Assembly: GCF_002514735.1 (NCBI RefSeq) | Contig: NZ_KZ300476.1 | Coordinates: 62,001 to 126,000 of the forward strand | Length of the DNA stretch: 64,000 bases | Direction of reading: 5' to 3' | Source of the DNA: Sediminicola luteus | Lineage (GTDB): Bacteria > Bacteroidota > Bacteroidia > Flavobacteriales > Flavobacteriaceae | In this document: in pieces, positions 17,866-31,200 of the stretch | Layout: each line of letters opens with the position of its first letter | Numbering within the stretch: the first letter of the stretch is position 1 | Notes under the pieces: generated by a model | Databases searched by the model: none | Seen by the model: only the letters and a program-made list of their open reading frames with translations | What the model was told of the DNA's origin: nothing | Position numbers and translations under genes: made by a program

Positions 17866-18700
17866 GCAAATCTTCAAATTACCACATTGACAAATTGGTA
17901 CATTGCCGCAGGCGAACACGAATACCCCCCTAAATCCCCCCAAGGGGACGTATTATCATTCGATTTTGACTCAACATGGTAATTGGAAAACTTCGTAACT
18001 CCCACTTCGAAACTCGAACTTTGCTAACCATTTTCAATTCTTCAAATCTTCAAATTACCACATTGACAAATTGGCACATTGCCGCATGCGAACACGAATA
18101 CCCCCTAAATCCCCCCAAGGGGACGTTTTATCATTCGATTTTGACTCAACATGGTAATTGGAAAACTTCGTACCTCCCACTTCGTAACTCGAACTTAAAA
18201 CTTCCGTCCCATTTTCAAATCTTCAAATTACCACATTGACACATTGGTATATTGCCGCAAGCGGACACGAATTTCACGAATTGCACTAATTTTTATAGTG
18301 TCTGTAAGGCATAATACTGCTAGAAAACAAGGTATAACACAGCGTTTCACGGAGAAAGCTTCCACAATACTTCCATCAAACGGATTCGCAGCTAAAAAAT
18401 AAACCATAAACGATTCAACAACAACTTTGTACTTCCCACCTCGTAGCTCGAACTTCCCGTGGCATTTTCAAATCTTCAAATTACCACATTGACACATTGG
18501 TATATTGCAACATCGGTACATTGATGAATTGTTACATTGCCGCAGGCGGACACGAATACCCCCCTAAATCCCCCCAAGGGGACGTTTTATCATTCGATAT
18601 TGACTCAACATGGTAATTGGAAAACTTCGTACCTCCCACTTCGTAACTCGAACTTTGCTATCCATCTTCAAATTGCCACATTTTCAAATTAACCCATTGC
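17866..18700 (+). repeat. Repeat-filled spacer, cluster 4
   Basis: The spacer upstream of the giant gene carries three CCCCCCTAAATCCCCCC blocks (starting near 17924, 18100 and 18557), each leading into a TCATTCGAT-TTGACTCAACATGG segment. Next comes an ACTTCGT/ACCTCCC 7-bp-period block and then an 8-bp-period CAAAT/CACAT block. A 9-bp-period block (~18267-18293) and a 10-bp-period block (~18336) also occur. From ~18700 to 19202 no repeat or gene is evident; this part probably carries the leader and promoter of the giant gene. Confidence 0.8.
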
Positions 18701-19202
18701 TACATCCACACATGGCTTTTACACATACCCGAAAGTTCTTTTAGGGTCTTTCTTACATCCATTTTTTTTTGAATCCTAAAGCATCGCATGAAAACACTTT
18801 GTCAGTAGGGCAATTGGCCATTTCTAGACGAAACCAAACCACCATAATAATTCGATTAACAAGTAAGAAAATACGTTATAATGCATTATCGCATCAACAT
18901 TTGTAGGGTTCACATCATATTTTTAAAAAGTAGTCTTTTTCCTACTATCTATGTAACGTTTTACATTTCCATAAACTATTCTTTGTGTCATGCATAACCT
19001 TGCTAATTCTTTTGCAAATCGATTCAATACACCAACCCGATTTGCCATAAACAGGGATAAAAACCAACCCGTTACCGCGAAATATACGGATCAAATCCCA
19101 CAGCAATCTGGCTTTCCGAATACTGGAGAATGCCAGAAAACAAAGGTTAGCCAGGGCATAAGCACAAAAACCACCAACGAAAAAACACCCATATACTTTA
19201 CC

Positions 19203-22200
19203 ATGAAAAGTCAAAAACCCTGGAAAGGCCTGAACTCGTTTTGGTTCGCTTTCATCCTATTCTTTTGCTTAGGCATGGGCAGTTCTTTTGCCCAAACCGA
19301 GTTTATTATTGAGGTAGATCTTAGTATACCCAGTACCAAGACCAATGGCCATGCCGCAGATACCATAACCATTCCTGTTCGTGACTATAATTTTGATATT
19401 GACTGGGACTACGATGGTACTTTTGAGGCTGCCAATTCTACAACGGCCAATTTAGACGTAACTCCCCTTTCGGCCCAGGCCACCCATATCTATCCGGCCG
19501 GGACAACCACAAAACAAATTGCCATTAGACCCCATAGTGGTACGGCCCTTAGGTTTGCCTTTGACAATAATTACGATGCCGAAAAAGTGACCGGAATCGT
19601 TAACTGGGGTACCACCGTTTGGGATGGTACCTATCGTATGTTCAGGGGCTGTGAAAATCTGGCTACCATGCCTAATAGTGCCGGTATACCCAATCTAAGC
19701 AATACCACGGCCATGGACTATATGTTCGCGGGTTGTAATGTATTTCAGCCGGGTACCGATATTGGTAACTGGAATGTAAGTAATGTCATCAATTTTAGAA
19801 ACATGTTTTACAATTGCCAGGCCTTCAACAGGAATTTGAATAATTGGGATGTAGACCGAGGCATCAATTTCTATGGCATGTTCAGGGGGTGTACCGTATT
19901 TAATTCTCCTTTAAATAATTGGAATATTAATCCCAGTGGCGCCGCTGTTAACCTAGGTTATATGTTCGCCAGTGCCCGTGCCTTTGTAGGGGCCGGTTTG
20001 GACCAATGGGAAGATTTCCCTAATTCCACAATTGGCAATGTAACCCATCTAGATGCCATGTTTCGCGATTGCGATCAATTCAATACCGACATCGGCAATT
20101 GGAAAGTGGGCCAAGTGCGGCACTTTCAAAGTATGTTCCAATTTGCCGACATTTTTAACCAAGACCTCAGTAGTTGGACCATTGGTTATATAGATGGTAC
20201 CACCCTTAACCCTGTATTACCCGGCAACAATTGGCGTATTAATATGAGCGCCATGTTCGATGGCACTGCCTTTAACCAAGACCTCTCGGCCTGGGAGCGA
20301 GATAACGGCCCCGGTGATCGTTCTACCATGGCTTGGGTAGACAATATGTCGGTGATGTTTAAAAATGCCGACTTTAACCATGCCAATGGTATCGGTAATT
20401 GGGATGTGGGCCGGGTAGCCAACTTCAGATACATGTTCGAGAACAATAGTAAATACAACAACCCCGACATTGCTAATTGGAATATTGGGCAGAATACGGG
20501 TACGGCTACCATAAATATGCAAGGTATGTTTCTTCGAAACAGTCTTTTTAACCATCCGTTAAACAGCTGGGAACGTTCGGGCACCCCCGGTGTGGTAGGT
20601 GCCACTGGCCCTTCTACCCTGGCCTATGTAAATGATATGCGCGATATGTTCGAGAGTAACACTGCTTATAACCAACCCATTGGCGATTGGCAGGTAGGTA
20701 GGGTACGCTATTTTGATGAAATGTTCCGAAATAATACAGCATTTAACAATAGTTCATTAATGCACTGGAATATTGGCGTGTTACCCGACGGCAATACCCA
20801 ATATGGGCAACCCATAACCATGTCGGGTATGTTCCGAAATGCGGCATTTAACCAAGCCCTTACCAATTGGGAACGAACTAGCAGTGGTAACCAATCTACC
20901 CTAGAACATGTGACCAGTTTGGCCTATATGTTCCATGACAACTCCAATTTTGACCAAACCCTATCGAATTGGAATGTAAGTTCGGTCACCAATTTTACAT
21001 CCATGTTCCAAAACGCCTCGGCCTTTGACCAGAATCTGGCAGACTGGACACCCATTAGCGGAACCAATTTTACCGACTTTTTAGATGGATCGGGTTTAAC
21101 GATAGATCAATACGACGCCCTTCTTATATCTTGGGCCAATCAATCCCTTCAAAACAATGCGGTTTTCGGTGCCCAAGGTTTGGAATACTGTAATGGTATT
21201 GATGCACGCCAAAGATTGATAGATACCTTTAGCTGGGATTTGTCATCATCTGGAGATATTTTGACCGCCAACTGTAGCCTGCCAGGATTAGTTGGAGGTA
21301 TTAACGTGTGGCTTAACGCAGACAATATCACCGGAGCAAGCGATAATACTGCCTTTGCCACTTGGGATAACCTTATCACTTCTACGGGATCGGCAAGCTC
21401 GCCCACCCAAGGTACCTTGGCCAACCAACCTATTTATCACGATGGGGAAGCTGGGTTATACAATTTTAATGCCTATGTAGATTTTGATGGTACCGACGAC
21501 CTATTACCCTTTTCAGATTTATCCCTAACCGATTATGCCGCTTATATAGTGGGAAACATCGATGTAGATAACTCCGGTTTGTTTAATCCGCCCGGGAATG
21601 GGGCCCATCAGTTTTATGTTACCAGTTTAGATAATAGTATACGTTTTGCCAACGCTGGGGTTGTCAATTATATGGTTACGCCTGCCAATTCGGTACAGAC
21701 CGATACTGATCATATTTTTTCGGTATACTATAACCCTGCCGCCAGTGTTGGTAATGAAAACTCCATTAGTTTAGATGGCAATATTTTGGTATCTAACACC
21801 AATACTGGTTCTACCCTAGCCCAAAACACGGGTCTAGGGGCTGGTTTAGACGGTCAGTTGAGTGAAATTATTTTTATAGATAATGCCAGCTACAAGTCGC
21901 CAACGGAACGTACCAAAATAGAAAGTTATTTAGCCCTAAAATACGGCATCACCCTTGCCAATGGTTCCAAGAATTATCTGGCTTCAGATGCCACTTCGTA
22001 TTGGAGCAACAGCACCGCCACAACTGGTACCGATAGTTATATAAACGATATTATAGGTTTGGGCCGCGACGAGGCTTCTGCCCTACACCAAAAGGTGTCG
22101 CATTCGGTAAATACTTCCGCCATCCTTAGCGTGGCTACCAATGACGACTTTACCAACGCCAATAGCAACGGTACACGTACCGATATTAGCCCAGAGGCCA

Positions 22201-25200
22201 CGGTGGCCGATACCCGAAAATACATCACCTTCGCTCATAATGGGGGCGCCGAAACCACTAATGCGGGCAATACCGAATTGGGTACAGGCATGTTGGCCCC
22301 GCGTATAGACCGCGAATGGCAAGTACAAAAACTGAACTGGACTAACGATATTACCCTAAACTTTGGGGCCGCCCATGCCGGTATGGCCTTGTATATGAGC
22401 AACCTGGAAACCTTTAATACGGGTACCGTAGAAGAATTAGGGGTTTTAGACACCAATGGTACCATCTCGGTGGCCAATGCCGATCTTGACGCCAATAGCT
22501 ACTTAACCTTGGCTACGCCTATTAGCCCCGGTGGGGTGGTGGGTGCCAATCTTTGGGTAAAGGCCAATGTTGGTGTCTCCAGTACAGGTTCAACGGTTAC
22601 TGATTGGATAGACCAAACAGCCTATAATAGCTTTACCATTAATGGTGCTCCACAAACAGGTATTACCCTTTTTAACTTTAACAACAGTATAGATTTTGAT
22701 GGTAGTGATTACTTTGAAGGAAACTCTGAAATTTCGTATCAAGAACTATTCGGGGTGTTTAGATTAGCTGATGCCACCACCATAAATGGTGTTGTTTTAG
22801 GTACTAACAATACTACCCCCGGATCAGAAGGTTATTTCTGGGGCAATGTAGAAACCAATGATCGCTTGACAACCGGTGATTATAATCCGGTTGGTAGCGA
22901 TGATTTCTTCTATTCTCATGTGTTGGGCGAAGAGATTCTTTTGTATAACGATAATCTCGATGCCAACATGGCTAATGTATTTAGACGATTAAACGGGGCA
23001 GATCAAACCTTGACCAATCAGTTCTTTGGCGGTGGTCCTAGTGTTGACCCCGTTACAAATCTACGCCCTTATATTGGTCGTAGGGATGGCGGCTCCTTTC
23101 TTAATGGTTCCATAGGTGAAATACTGGTGTACCCAAGTACCGTTGGCCCTACCCAACGTCAAAAGATACAATCGTATCTCGCTATAAAGTATGGTATAAG
23201 TATAGACCAAGGTGGGGCCGGCCAAGATTATTTGGCCAGTAACGGTACCACCGAAATGTGGGATTATAGTGAGGCCACCACCGGGTTTACCAACAATATT
23301 TTCGGAATCGGTAAAGACAGTGCGTCAGACCTAGAACAAAATATCTCTAAGTCAGTGAATGCCGATGCCATCATTACCTTGGCCCATGGCGATGTGGCCG
23401 ATTTTGATGCCGCCAATACCCATGGTAGTCGAACCCCGACCGCCGATATGAGCTTTCAGACCATTGCCCATAATGGGGTTGGTTCCGGCACGTGGGAAGC
23501 CTTTAACGCGGCCACTACCCCAACCGATTACCAGATACTGGATCGCCAATGGCAGGTACAAGAACACGATGCCAGCGATAACGATGCCGTGGCCGGGGTT
23601 ACCCTCGCCTTCAATGTGGCCGATACCGGGGCTAGCTTCGACGTAGCCGATCTTATTCAAGGTACCGAATATTACCTATTGATAGATACCAATAACAATG
23701 GCAACTATACCGACGACGGACAAAGCCCCGTGGCCCTAACCCAACAGGGCAATATTTGGTATACCGAAACGCCAATAAACTTGGTACACCAAAGCCGTTT
23801 TACCTTGGCTACGTCTACCCTGTGTACCGGAAATTTGAGCTATACGGCACCGAATTACGATCTTTCCAGTTTTTCTGGTTCTTATACCCTGCCATCAGCG
23901 GCATCCAACCCTTTGGGCACTGCTATGTTTAATGCAAAAGCCATAACCTTTAATAAAGAGGGTACACGGGCCTTTATTTTAGATAGGGATATCGACATCG
24001 TGGCCTTTGACCTCGCCACCCCTTTCGATCTACAGACCGCAGTATTGAATGCCTCGGCCAGTTCGCCTAACCAAACTTGGATAAACAGCCATTTGGGCAT
24101 TGCCTTTAATTTTGATGGTAGTAAGGTTTTTATAAACCATGACAATGTGTTGGAACAGTACAATATAACCGATTACGATGTTTCGGGGGTTAATGCCAAC
24201 CTAACCCCAGATGCCTCCTATACCATGGTCACCAATGCGGGCCGCTTTGTATTCTCCCCAGATGGCATGTCGTTTTTCTCCTTAACAGGAGGGGCTAGCT
24301 CTAGTATTGCCCGATATACCCTAACGGCTCCCTTCGATATCTCAGCACCAACCCAAGACCAGACATGGACCATTGGCCCGGGCTTTGCCTCTGGCGCTGC
24401 CTCGTTTATGTTCAACTATGGGGGTACTAAACTATATATCAAAAACAATGGCGACCGCGATGTGTATGAATTCGATTTGGCCACCCCTTTCGACCTTACC
24501 CAAATTACGGAAGAAGGGATTAGCTATGACTTCTTTAGCACACCCGGGGCCGCTATTTCGGTTAGCCCTACCGGAGAGTATTTCTATGAGGTTTCGGGTG
24601 CCATAGATGCAGTAAAACAATCGGCCATTTCCAACCCGGCCACCTATACCGAGTCTAAACTTACTTATGACGGGGCCATTAACAATGTAGAAAAGACCGT
24701 AATCTATTTACAAGGCGATCAATTCAATGATCTAGGTAGCGGCGTGTTGACCCCGGCCCAAGTGACCGTAGGTAACGTGTCGGCCGGCCTAACAGCGGTC
24801 TTGACCATAACCGACATTTATGGCGAAACCGATAATGCCCTAGAACTTACCTTTACAGGTACGGCAACCGATCACGACCCTGCCGATAGTATCACCGACT
24901 TAACCTTTACGTTTACCAATACGGCTTTTTCTTGTGCCAGTGCCAGCAATATTACCAACTCCGGTTCTGGTGCGGCTTATAGCCCCAATATTGGTATTTC
25001 CTTTTTAGATAAACCCATTAGTCCCGGTGGGGTTGTGGGCGCCAACATTTGGTTAAAAGCTGACGCAGATGTATATGAAGATTTAGGAACCGATGTGGCA
25101 GAAGACGGCGATGCGGTAGAACAATGGAACAGTTCTTCCAATAGTGAGGTTCTCACAGGTACGGGACATACACCACAGTTCAATACTTCGGATATAAACT

Positions 25201-28200
25201 TTAACCCTTCGGTGTTGTTCGCTGCCGGGCAAATGTTAGATATGCCAGCAGGTTATTCAAATGCCGATGCGATTGTGTATCTTGTTTCCCATCCAGATCC
25301 AGCATCACCCGCCAAAGTGCTTTTTTCAGCTAACCCGAATACGGCACACGCATTTTTTAATACGGGTAATCAATTCGTGTCCTTTTTGAATGGCTCTGTA
25401 ACAAATTCATTAGTTACCGTACCCAATGCACCGCATTTATTTTTTATGGATAACGATGGTGGCACCTCACAGGATCTGTCCGTAAATAGCCGGACTTTAT
25501 CAACTTATGGTTTGGTATTGGATGATGACATTGAGGGTTTTGGAAACAATATTACGATGGCTCCAGGCCTTACGCATCAATATGGTACTATTTCAGAGTT
25601 TGTATATTTTAAGGTGAATGACCATACGCCTTTACAACGACAACAAGTTGAAAGTTATCTTGCCCTAAAATACGGTATCACCCTAGACCAAAGTACAGGG
25701 CAAGACTATTTGGCCAGTGATGGCACCACTGAAATGTGGGATTATAGTGAAGCCACTACCGGATTTACCAACAATATTTTCGGTATCGGAAAGGACAGTG
25801 GTTCAGATTTGGAGCAAAACATCTCTAAGTCGGTTAACGCCGATGCCATCATTACCTTGGCCCATGGCGATGTAGACGATTTCGATGCCGCCAACACCGA
25901 TGGTACGCGTACCCCAACGGCCGATATGAGCTTTCAGACCATAGCCCATAATGGCCTAGGTAACGGTTCTTGGGAAGCCTTTAATGCGGCCACTACCCCT
26001 ACCGATTACCAGATTTTGGATCGCCAATGGCAAGTACAGGAACACGATGCCACGGATAACGATGCCGTGGCCGGGGTAACCCTCGCCTTCGATGTAGCCG
26101 ATACCGGGGCCGGTTTTAATGTTGCCGATCCCCTGGCAGGTAATACCACCTATTATATGGCTTACGACGCCAATGGCGATGGCGATTTTTTAGATACCGG
26201 AAGCGGCGATACCCTTATTGAATTAACCCAGCAAGGCGATATTTGGTATACCGAAACGCCAATAGATTTGGTACATCAAAGCCGTTTTACCTTGGCTACC
26301 TATTCGGTACCACCACCAAGCCCAGGAGGGGTTTTAGGGGCAAGTCTTTGGTTGAAAGCGGACGACGGAGTAAGCCATACCGGAGATGGAACCAATACCA
26401 CCGCTTGGTTAGATCGATCAGGTGCTGACTATGATTTTAGTGATGTAGGAACTCTACCCTATTTGTATCGCGAATCTGGTATTAACTATAACCCAAGCAT
26501 AGACAATCCAGATAAAGGAGATAGACGTTTGCAAAACACCAATAGTATTACTTTACAAACAGTTCATTTAGTGCTTTTTCCTACAGATTTGGCTAGTTTA
26601 GGTTGTGGAAATCCTTTTAGCGAATCAGGAATAGATGATTCAGGCATTAGGCCTTGTGGTGTTGGTCCGGCTTGGCATATACCCGGCAATAGCAGTGATT
26701 TCACAGATGGTAACCCGTTAAGTAAAGGTTGGCTCAATGGGCAAATAGTAAATGATCCACTTGTGCCCGCAGAACCCCAAATTTTAACTTTAGAAAGTGC
26801 TGTGGCCGATATTATTGCCAATGGTATAGAAATTGGAGATTCAAATCATGGAAGAAGATGGTTAGGTCACATTTCCGAAATAATTGGCTATAACGGGACT
26901 CATTCCGTCAACCAATTAAAAAATGTAGAAAGCTATTTGGCGCTAAAATATGGTATTACCCTAAACCAAAGTGCTGAGCAAGATTATTTTGCCAGTGATT
27001 GGAACGGTACTACCGGTACCAAAATGTGGGATGCCACAGGCACCAATACTTCCGGCTTTAATAACGACATTTTTGGTATAGGCCGCGACGATGCCTCTGC
27101 CTTGGAACAACGTATCTCTAAATCGGTTAACCAAGATGCTATTATAACCCTGGCCACCGACGATGCCGATTTTACGGCAGCCAATACCACCCACGCTGCT
27201 TTAGGTAGTGACCTTATGTTCCAAACCATTGCCAATAACGGTAATACCAATCTATGTTGGACAAGTAACAATAGCCCTACCATTAGTGCACAAGACTATG
27301 CAATTACGCCTAGACAATGGCAAGTGCAAGAAAAAGGAACGGCCGTAGGTAATGTATATATAGCCGTAGATGTAGACGATGCCGAATTTGACCTGCCTGC
27401 CTTACTTAGTGGTACGCACTATTATTTGATCATTGATTCCGATGGCGATTTTAGCGATGCTACCATTGCCCACCAACTGACCCAAGTGGGCGCTACCAGT
27501 ACCTGGACCAGTCCGGCCATAGATTTTAATGATGGCGATTATTTTGCCATTGCCACCCAAGGCGATGTAAGTATAGTAGCCACTACCAACGATGCCGTTG
27601 TGGTTTTGGGTACAACTACTGAAGCCATTAGCCCCACCGTGACCCAGGGTACCCCTACCCTATATACCATAGATTACGATGCCGCTGCCGAAGCCGAAGG
27701 TTTTGCAGATATAACAACACCTACCGCTTTAGCAGGGGCCAATTATACGATTCCGGCCAACCCTACCCTGGGCTCCTATAACGGTACCATGATTTTTTAC
27801 GATGCTACCCAATGTAATACGGTTAGCGATACCTTTACCATTACTGTCAATTCTCCCTTTAACCCCGGTGGGGTTCTAGGAGCCAGCCTTTGGTTAAAGG
27901 CTAATGATGGGGTTACCGCCTCGCCCACACTTACACAATGGGAAGATAAGTCAGGAAATAACAATAGCCCGAACAACTATACCAAAGCCCCGGATTGGAT
28001 AGATTCAGGTACCGGTTTGGCAAATTTCAATCCATTGGTAAGATTTGATGGTGCCAATACAGAATATTTAGAATGGGGTACCTCTATAGTAGATGGCTTT
28101 ACCAATGCTGAACTATTTGTCGTTCCCAAACGAATACATCCAAACAACGGGGCTCTGTTCGACTTTGAAGCATCTACTGGAGGGGGTAATGCCCACTATG

Positions 28201-31200
28201 GTTTATCGTCTCATCGTGATTTATATGAATCATTCGGTAGAACCAATAGAGGTTACCTTAGAACGGAAAATCACATCGTTGGTGCTGACTTTTCAGGGCT
28301 TACCGTAAATCCACAGGCCCCAGATTTAAGCTTGGATGTTTATAATGTTTACCAAATCAGTGTGGCTCCGGCCGACTATAATCTATATTTCAATGGTACT
28401 AGGTTCATAACAGATGACACCTTTACGATTGACTTTCAAAATAGTAGTGGCACCAACAGTTTTGGGCAAAAGAACAGTCGTTACTTTAATGGTGAGATTC
28501 CTGAACTTATTTTATTTGATAAAATACTATTGGGGGATGAGAAATTAAGGGTAAACTCATACTTATCCCTTAAATATGGGATTACACTAGACCAAAACTC
28601 CTTAGAACAAAGTTATGTAGCAAGCGACTGGAATGGTACTACAGGTACCAAAATATGGGATGCTACGGGTACCAATGCCTCAGGCTTTAATAACGATATC
28701 TTCGGTATAGGCCGCGACGATGCCTCAGCTTTGGAACAGCGTATTTCCAAATCGGTTAATACAGATGCGATTATTACCTTGTCTACCGACGACACCGATT
28801 TTACGGCAGCCAATACCACCCATACTGCTTTGGGTAGCGACCTAATGTTCCAGACGATTGCGAACAATGGCAATACGAACACCTGCTGGACCAGTACCAA
28901 CGCGCCTACCATTAGTGCGCAACCTTATGCCATTTCGCAACGTCTATGGCAGGTACAGGAAAAAGGAACGGCCGTAGGTAATGTGTATATAGCCGTAGAT
29001 GTAGACGATGCCGAATTTGACCTACCCGTTATAATTAGTGGTACGCACTATTATTTGATCATTGATAACGATGGCGATTTTAGCGATGCTACCATTGCCC
29101 ACCAACTAACCCAAGTGGGCGCCACTAGTACTTGGACCAGTCCGGCTATAGATTTTAACGATGGTGATTATTTTGCCATTGCCACACAAGGTGACTTAAA
29201 CCTAGTGGCAACCGCAAACGATGCAACCGTAATCCTGGGCACTACTACCGAAGCCATTACTCCAACTATCACCCAGGGATCGGTTAGCTTATATACCATA
29301 GACTACGATGCCGCTGCCCAAGCCCAAGGTTTTACAGATATTACGACACCTACCGCTTTAGCTGGGGCCAATTATACCATTCCAGCCAACCCTGCCGTAG
29401 GCACCTATAACGGTACCATCACCTTTTACGATGCTGCCGAGTGTAACTCGGTAACAGATACCTTTACCATTACCATTTTAGGCGTTAGCGTAGCCAGTAC
29501 GGGAACCGAAATAACAGCCAGCCCTACCATTATTACCGCCGATGGTAGTAGTACCTCTACCATTACCTTGCAGTTAAAGGATGTTAGTGGCAATGATCTA
29601 GCCTTGGCCGGGGTCGAAGTCCAGTTTGCCATGGCCTCGGGTACAGGTACCCTTTCCAATACCGGAATTATACAAACCAATGCTAGCGGACAAGCTACGG
29701 TAACCCTAACCAGCCCTAACTTAGTAGGTTCTGGAGTGGTTACCGCCCAGGTAGATACTAACGATGACGATACCGTAGACGGTGAAGTACATACCGATAA
29801 TAGACCTACGGTTACTTATGTGGCCGGACCTATTGCCGTAAATGGTACAGGTACCGAAATAAGTGCCGCCGATGGTGCCGCCACCGCAGATGGCACGGAG
29901 ACCGAGACCATAACCGTACTATTACGCGATGCCTCGGGCAATGTGATCAACCAGGCCGGGGTGGGCGTAACCTTTAACGTGACCGGAAGCGCCGTACTAT
30001 CCAGCGCCACCGCTACCACCGATGCCTCCGGTGTGGCCACCATTACCCTGACCAATACCATAGAAGAGACCGTGGACGTGACCGCCACCGTCGACCATGA
30101 TGCCAACGGCGCTACAGCCGAACTGGCCATCGTCAACGGGTCACCGGCACAAGTGGCGTTCTCCAATGCCCCGATAGATGTGACCGGAAGCGGTACCGAA
30201 ATAAGTGCTACTGATGGAGCCGCCACAGCGGATGGCACCGAGACCGAGACCATAACCGTACAATTGCGCGATGCCTCGGGCAATGTGATCAACCAGGCCG
30301 GGGTCGGCGTAACCTTTAACGTGACCGGTAGCGCCGTACTATCGAGCGCCACCGCTACCACCAACGCCTCGGGTGTGGCTACCGTGACCGTGACCAATAC
30401 CATAGAAGAGACCGTGGACGTGACAGCCACCGTGGACCATGATGCCAATGGCGCCACTGCAGAACTGGCCATCGTCAACGGATCACCCGCACAGGTAGCG
30501 TTCTCCAATGCCCCTATCGACGTGACCGGAAGCGGTACGGAAATCAGTGCTGCCGATGGAGCAGCCACCGCAGATGGCACGGAGACCGAGACCATTACCG
30601 TTCAGTTGCGCGATGCCTCGGGCAATGTGATCAACCAGGCCGGGGTGGGCGTATCCTTTAACGTGACCGGTAGCGCCGTACTATCCAGCGCCACCGCTAC
30701 CACCGATGCCTCAGGTGTGGCCACCATTACCGTGACCAATACCATAGAAGAGACCGTGGACGTGACAGCCACCGTCGACCATGATGCCAACGGGGCCACC
30801 GCCGAACTGGCCATCGTCAACGGATCACCCGCACAGATCGTATTCTCCAATGCCCCTATAGACGTAACAGGAAGCGGTACCGAAATAAGTGCCGCCGATG
30901 GAGCCGCCACCGCCGATGGCACAGAGACCGAGACCATAACCGTACAATTACGTGATGCCTCGGGCAATGTGATCAACCAGGCCGGGGTGGGCGTAACCTT
31001 TAACGTGACCGGTAGCGCCGTACTATCCAGCGCCACCGCTACCACCAACGCCTCGGGTGTGGCCACCATTACCGTGACCAATACCATAGAAGAGACCGTG
31101 GACGTGACCGCCACCGTGGACCATGACACCAACGGCGCCACTGCCGAACTGGCCATCGTCAACGGATCACCGGCTCAGGTAGCGTTCTCCAATGCACCGA

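Noticed and set aside
15889-18239. Short frames of 62-92 codons on the plus strand around the TIGR00266 gene
   Set aside because: Those in the spacers are made of repeat words and those at 17.1-17.8 kb are antisense shadows of, or overlap, the TIGR00266 gene.
18990-19202. The 71-codon upstream extension of the giant adhesin
   Set aside because: It is polar and precedes a good signal peptide starting at the ATG at 19203, so export would be blocked if it were translated.
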